Source of the DNA: Verrucomicrobiaceae bacterium
Lineage (GTDB): Bacteria > Verrucomicrobiota > Verrucomicrobiae > Verrucomicrobiales > Akkermansiaceae
Direction of reading: 5' to 3'
DNA: 8,740 bases
Assembly (NCBI GenBank): GCA_003820635.1
Contig: RPOS01000129.1
Location: 1-8,740, forward strand
The notes beneath the pieces are model-generated. The model was not told the DNA's origin. It worked only from the letters and a program-made list of their open reading frames with translations, and ran no database searches. A program made the translations under genes and the position numbers. Shown here piece after piece: positions 5,703 to 8,740 of this stretch; the first letter of the stretch is position 1; every line of letters starts with the position of its first letter.

Positions 5703-6992
5703 ATGCACGGATTTTCCTACAAAAACGGTTCCCTCCACTGCGAAGACGTCGATCTCGCCACCCTGGCCGCCGAACACGGCACGCCGCTCTATGTTTATTC
5801 CGCGGCGACCATTCTCGATCACTACCGGCGGCTCGACGCCGCGCTGGCGGGGGTGGATCACGAGGTGGCTTACGCCGTGAAGGCGAATTCCAATCTCTCG
5901 GTGCTGCGCCTGTTGGCCAACGAGGGCGCGGGTTTCGACATTGTTTCCGGCGGCGAATTGTTCCGCGTGATCAAGGCCGGCGGCGATCCGGCGCACTGCA
6001 CGTTTGCAGGCGTCGGCAAGACCCGCGAGGAAATCGTCTATGCCCTCGAGCAGGGAATTTATTCCTTCAACGTCGAGAGCGAGGAAGAACTCCGCTACCT
6101 CAACCAAGTGGCGGGAGAACTCCGCGTGACCGCTCCCGCCGCCGTGCGCGTCAATCCGAACGTGGATGCGAAAACGCACAAGTATATCTCCACCGGCAAG
6201 TCCGAGAACAAGTTCGGCGTGGATTTCGAGGCCATCGCCGGGCTTTACGAGCGCGCTGCCAAAGAACTCCCGAACATCAAACTGCGTGGCCTCCAGATGC
6301 ACATCGGCTCGCAGCTCACATCCATCGCGCCCTTCATCGAGGCGGTGAAAAAAGTCTCGCCGCTCGTCCGCCAGCTCAAGGAACGCCACGGCATCGAGTT
6401 CTGGTCGATCGGCGGCGGCATCGGCATCATCTACAAGCAATCACTCGAATCCGGCGCGGTGGATTGGTGGGAAAGCCAGCCGCCGGAGGAACGCCCGCTT
6501 TCCATCGGCCAATACGGCGGCGAACTGGTGCCGCTGCTCAAGGATCTCGGCCTGAAAATCCTGCTGGAACCCGGCCGCCTCATCGTTGGCAACGCCGGCG
6601 TGCTCATCACCCGCTGCCTCTACGAGAAAAAAGGCAAGGCCAAGACCTTCAAGATCGTCGATGCCGGCATGAACGACCTCATCCGTCCGGCGCTTTACGA
6701 GGGGCACCATGAAATCGTTCCGCTCAAGCAGCCGGCAAGCGACACCCGCCTGACCATGGATGTGGTAGGGCCCATCTGCGAGAGCGGCGACTTTTTCTGT
6801 CAGGACCGCGAGCTCCCGGATTTCCAACCGGGCGATCTCATCGCGCTGATGTCCGCCGGAGCCTATGGTTTCGTGATGGCCTCCAACTACAACTCGCGCC
6901 CGCTGCCTGCGGAAATCCTGGTGGAAGGCGATGCGGCGACCGTGATCCGCAAGCGACAGACGCTGGATGATCTCATCGAGGGAGAGCTCTGA
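5703..6992 (+). CDS. lysA: Diaminopimelate decarboxylase
   Basis: PLP enzyme that decarboxylates meso-2,6-diaminopimelate to L-lysine, the last step of lysine synthesis, drawing on the pool that also feeds peptidoglycan. The 429-residue product is a fold-type III (alanine racemase-like) decarboxylase. Lys60 in AYAVKANSN is the PLP Schiff-base lysine. Further motifs are GFDIVSGGEL, VNPNVDAKTHKYISTGK, FG(V), MHIGSQ with His200, a GGGIGI glycine loop, EPGR (289-292) contacting the cofactor phosphate, and CESGD with Cys359, the residue that completes the partner subunit's active site in the dimer. Tyr388 lies in GAYGFVMASNYNSRP. HIGSQ, CESGD and the length separate it from arginine and ornithine decarboxylases. 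The ATG at 5703 gives a normal family N-terminus; no Shine-Dalgarno sequence precedes it. The next gene starts at the base after its stop codon, indicating one transcript. Confidence 0.95.
   Translation: MHGFSYKNGSLHCEDVDLATLAAEHGTPLYVYSAATILDHYRRLDAALAGVDHEVAYAVKANSNLSVLRLLANEGAGFDIVSGGELFRVIKAGGDPAHCTFAGVGKTREEIVYALEQGIYSFNVESEEELRYLNQVAGELRVTAPAAVRVNPNVDAKTHKYISTGKSENKFGVDFEAIAGLYERAAKELPNIKLRGLQMHIGSQLTSIAPFIEAVKKVSPLVRQLKERHGIEFWSIGGGIGIIYKQSLESGAVDWWESQPPEERPLSIGQYGGELVPLLKDLGLKILLEPGRLIVGNAGVLITRCLYEKKGKAKTFKIVDAGMNDLIRPALYEGHHEIVPLKQPASDTRLTMDVVGPICESGDFFCQDRELPDFQPGDLIALMSAGAYGFVMASNYNSRPLPAEILVEGDAATVIRKRQTLDDLIEGEL
6980..6984 (+). promoter_or_regulatory. Shine-Dalgarno site inside the end of lysA
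   Basis: GGGAG at 6980-6984 lies within the last codons of lysA and leaves 8 bases to the ATG at 6993. It is the clearest ribosome binding site in the window and supports both the chosen start of the downstream gene and its translation from the lysA message. Confidence 0.6.
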
Positions 6993-8740
6993 ATGCCCAA
7001 CGCGCTGATCCACGAGACCTCGCCCTATCTGCTCCAGCACGCCCACAACCCGGTGGACTGGCTGCCGTGGAGTGAGGCGGCGTTTGCCCGTGCGCGCTCG
7101 GAAGACAAGCTGGTGTTTCTATCAGTTGGCTATTCCACCTGCCACTGGTGCCATGTGATGGAACACGAGAGTTTCGAAAACGAAAAAGTGGCGGAGGTGA
7201 TGAACCATCATTTCATCAACATCAAACTCGACCGCGAGGAGCGCCCGGACATCGATGCCACTTACATGGCCTATGTGCAGGCGACGACCGGCCAGGGCGG
7301 TTGGCCGATGAGCGTGTGGCTTACGCCCGATGGCCAGCCTGTCTTCGGCGGCACCTATTTTCCGCCGGACGACCGCCATGGCAGGCCCGGCTTCACCCGC
7401 GTCTGCCACGAACTCGCGAGACTCTGGCGCGATGACCGCGCGCGGATGGAAAGCGCGGCTGCGGGAGCGATGGAGCACCTGCGGCGCGAGGCGGCGGAAA
7501 GCGCGGTGACGGCAGGCCTGCCGGACAAGCGGGTTTTCGGCGATTTTCTCGATCGCTGCGAAACGATGTTTGATTCGCAGTGGGGCGGCTTCGGCGGAGC
7601 GCCCAAGTTTCCCCGGCCGGTGGTGGTGCGCGCCTTGATGCAACTTGGCGAGCGCTTCGGCCGCGCCACGACCGAAGGCGCGATGGCATGGGAAATGAGC
7701 GGGCGCACGCTGCGGGCCATGGCGGCCGGCGGCATGCACGATCACCTCGGCGGCGGCTTTCACCGCTACTCGGTGGACCGCTACTGGCATGTGCCGCACT
7801 ACGAGAAAATGCTTTACGACCAAGCGCAGCTCGCGATGGCTTGTCTCGACGCATGGCAAATCTCCGGCGACGATGAATTCCGCGAGGTGACGAATGGAAT
7901 ATTCCGCTACTTGATGGAAACCCTGCGCGATTCCGGCGGCGCGTTTCATGCCGCCGAAGATGCCGACAGCCTGCCGGACCATGAGGCGAAGCACAAACGC
8001 GAGGGCGCTTTCTGGACATGGAGCGCGGCGGAGATTTCCGGTCTGTTGGATCCGCGCGATGCGGCGATCTTCTGCGCGGCATTCGGTGTGCAGGCGGAGG
8101 GCAACGCCCGGCCGGAAAGCGACCCGCACGGTGAACTGGAGGGACAAAACACGCTCTTCCGCGCCATGAAATATGACGCGCTTGCCGTGATGTTCGATTG
8201 CCCGGAGAGCGAAATCCACGAGCGCCTCGCCGCGGCGAAGCTTGTTCTAACAAGTCACCGCGCCAAACGCCCGCCGCCACACCGCGATGACAAGATCGTC
8301 ACCGCATGGAACGGTCTGGCCATCGGCGCGCTGGCCCGTGGCGGGCGCTTGTTCGACCGTGCGGACCTTGTGGAAGCCGCGCAGGCCGCAGCCAGTTTCC
8401 TCAAGCGGGACTTATGGGATGGCGAATGCCTGTTCCGAAGCTATCGCCAGCACCGCGGCAGTGCGGAAGCGTTTCCCGCCGACTACGTGTTTCTCATTTC
8501 CGGGCTGATCGAACTCCACGCCGTACGGCCGGATGGCGGCTGGTTGGAATGGGCCACTGAGCTCCAGCGCAAACTCGATGCAAGCTTCTGGGATGATGCG
8601 AGAGCCGGTTATGTCATGCGTCCCGGCCTGTCTGGCGAAACGCTGATGGTGATCCGCGAGGATTACGATGGTGCCGAGCCATCGCCCAATCACCTTGCGG
8701 CGGAGAATCTGCTCAAACTGGCGGTTTTGTTGGATGAGGC
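6993..8740 (+). CDS. Thioredoxin-like DUF255 protein, YyaL/SSP411 family (partial)
   Basis: The reading frame opens at an ATG directly after the lysA stop and has no stop codon before the window ends, giving 582 visible residues; family members are usually near 650-700. The N-terminal thioredoxin-like domain (about 1-160) has the family opening [19 protein letters not shown] and a CHWC pair, Cys50 and Cys53, in [10 protein letters not shown]. The rest is the (alpha/alpha)6-barrel region related to sugar epimerases and glycosidases: [10 protein letters not shown] (200-209), [22 protein letters not shown] from His266, [14 protein letters not shown], and [10 protein letters not shown] (432-441). 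Homologues include B. subtilis YyaL and human SPATA20; their substrate and reaction are not established, so no function is assigned. No signal peptide is seen, so a cytoplasmic location is likely. A Shine-Dalgarno GGGAG at 6980-6984 supports this start. The zero-base junction to lysA suggests co-transcription. Confidence 0.93.
   Translation, partial: MPNALIHETSPYLLQHAHNPVDWLPWSEAAFARARSEDKLVFLSVGYSTCHWCHVMEHESFENEKVAEVMNHHFINIKLDREERPDIDATYMAYVQATTGQGGWPMSVWLTPDGQPVFGGTYFPPDDRHGRPGFTRVCHELARLWRDDRARMESAAAGAMEHLRREAAESAVTAGLPDKRVFGDFLDRCETMFDSQWGGFGGAPKFPRPVVVRALMQLGERFGRATTEGAMAWEMSGRTLRAMAAGGMHDHLGGGFHRYSVDRYWHVPHYEKMLYDQAQLAMACLDAWQISGDDEFREVTNGIFRYLMETLRDSGGAFHAAEDADSLPDHEAKHKREGAFWTWSAAEISGLLDPRDAAIFCAAFGVQAEGNARPESDPHGELEGQNTLFRAMKYDALAVMFDCPESEIHERLAAAKLVLTSHRAKRPPPHRDDKIVTAWNGLAIGALARGGRLFDRADLVEAAQAAASFLKRDLWDGECLFRSYRQHRGSAEAFPADYVFLISGLIELHAVRPDGGWLEWATELQRKLDASFWDDARAGYVMRPGLSGETLMVIREDYDGAEPSPNHLAAENLLKLAVLLDE

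Noticed and set aside
7122..8219. Reverse reading frame of 365 codons opposite the DUF255 gene
   Set aside because: Antisense shadow rich in Arg, Ala and His; the forward frame carries every family motif without interruption.
1..8740. Defence system, mobile element, CRISPR array or biosynthetic cluster
   Set aside because: I read both strands for integrase, transposase, toxin-antitoxin, nuclease/helicase and synthase motifs and for regularly spaced repeats; every substantial gene found is housekeeping or sugar metabolism.

Overview
The window is about 8.7 kb of GC-rich bacterial DNA with tightly packed housekeeping and sugar-catabolism genes. No phage, transposon, CRISPR, tRNA or rRNA signal is visible. 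The overall style suggests a free-living Gram-negative, most plausibly a member of the Verrucomicrobiota: an E. coli-type rhamnose isomerase paired with an AraC regulator, an RsmH with a long basic N-terminal extension, a separate CoaC, and little Shine-Dalgarno use. This assignment is inference from protein style and should be tested by database search.

Layout, left to right. Positions 1-204 hold no gene I can support, only a perfect hairpin. A rho-independent terminator (205-241) ends the leftward rhaA gene (L-rhamnose isomerase, 264-1529). A 97-bp gap with two direct repeats 21 bp apart separates rhaA from a divergent RhaS/RhaR-like AraC-family regulator (1627-2496). This pair is a compact sugar-responsive unit: the regulator probably senses rhamnose or a related sugar and drives rhaA. 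The kinase, aldolase and transporter are not in the window.

A leftward RsmH-family 16S rRNA methyltransferase (2501-3520) meets the regulator tail to tail with only 4 bp between stops. Diverging from it is a rightward pair: a SufS-type cysteine desulfurase (3652-4872) and, 17 bp later, a stand-alone phosphopantothenoylcysteine decarboxylase, CoaC (4890-5432). Both work on cysteine-derived substrates, for Fe-S clusters and coenzyme A respectively.

A small, unrecognised leftward reading frame with strongly coding-like third-position GC (5442-5639) fills the next gap. It is followed by lysA (diaminopimelate decarboxylase, 5703-6992). The ATG of a large thioredoxin-fold/DUF255 (YyaL/SSP411-type) protein directly abuts the lysA stop codon, and that protein runs off the right edge of the window (6993-8740).

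I did not find a convincing new multi-gene system. The items most worth checking are the operator-like repeat between rhaA and its regulator, the orphan small ORF, the divergent RsmH outside a division cluster, the recurring 'ACC-ATG' starts without Shine-Dalgarno sequences, and the coupled lysA-DUF255 pair.
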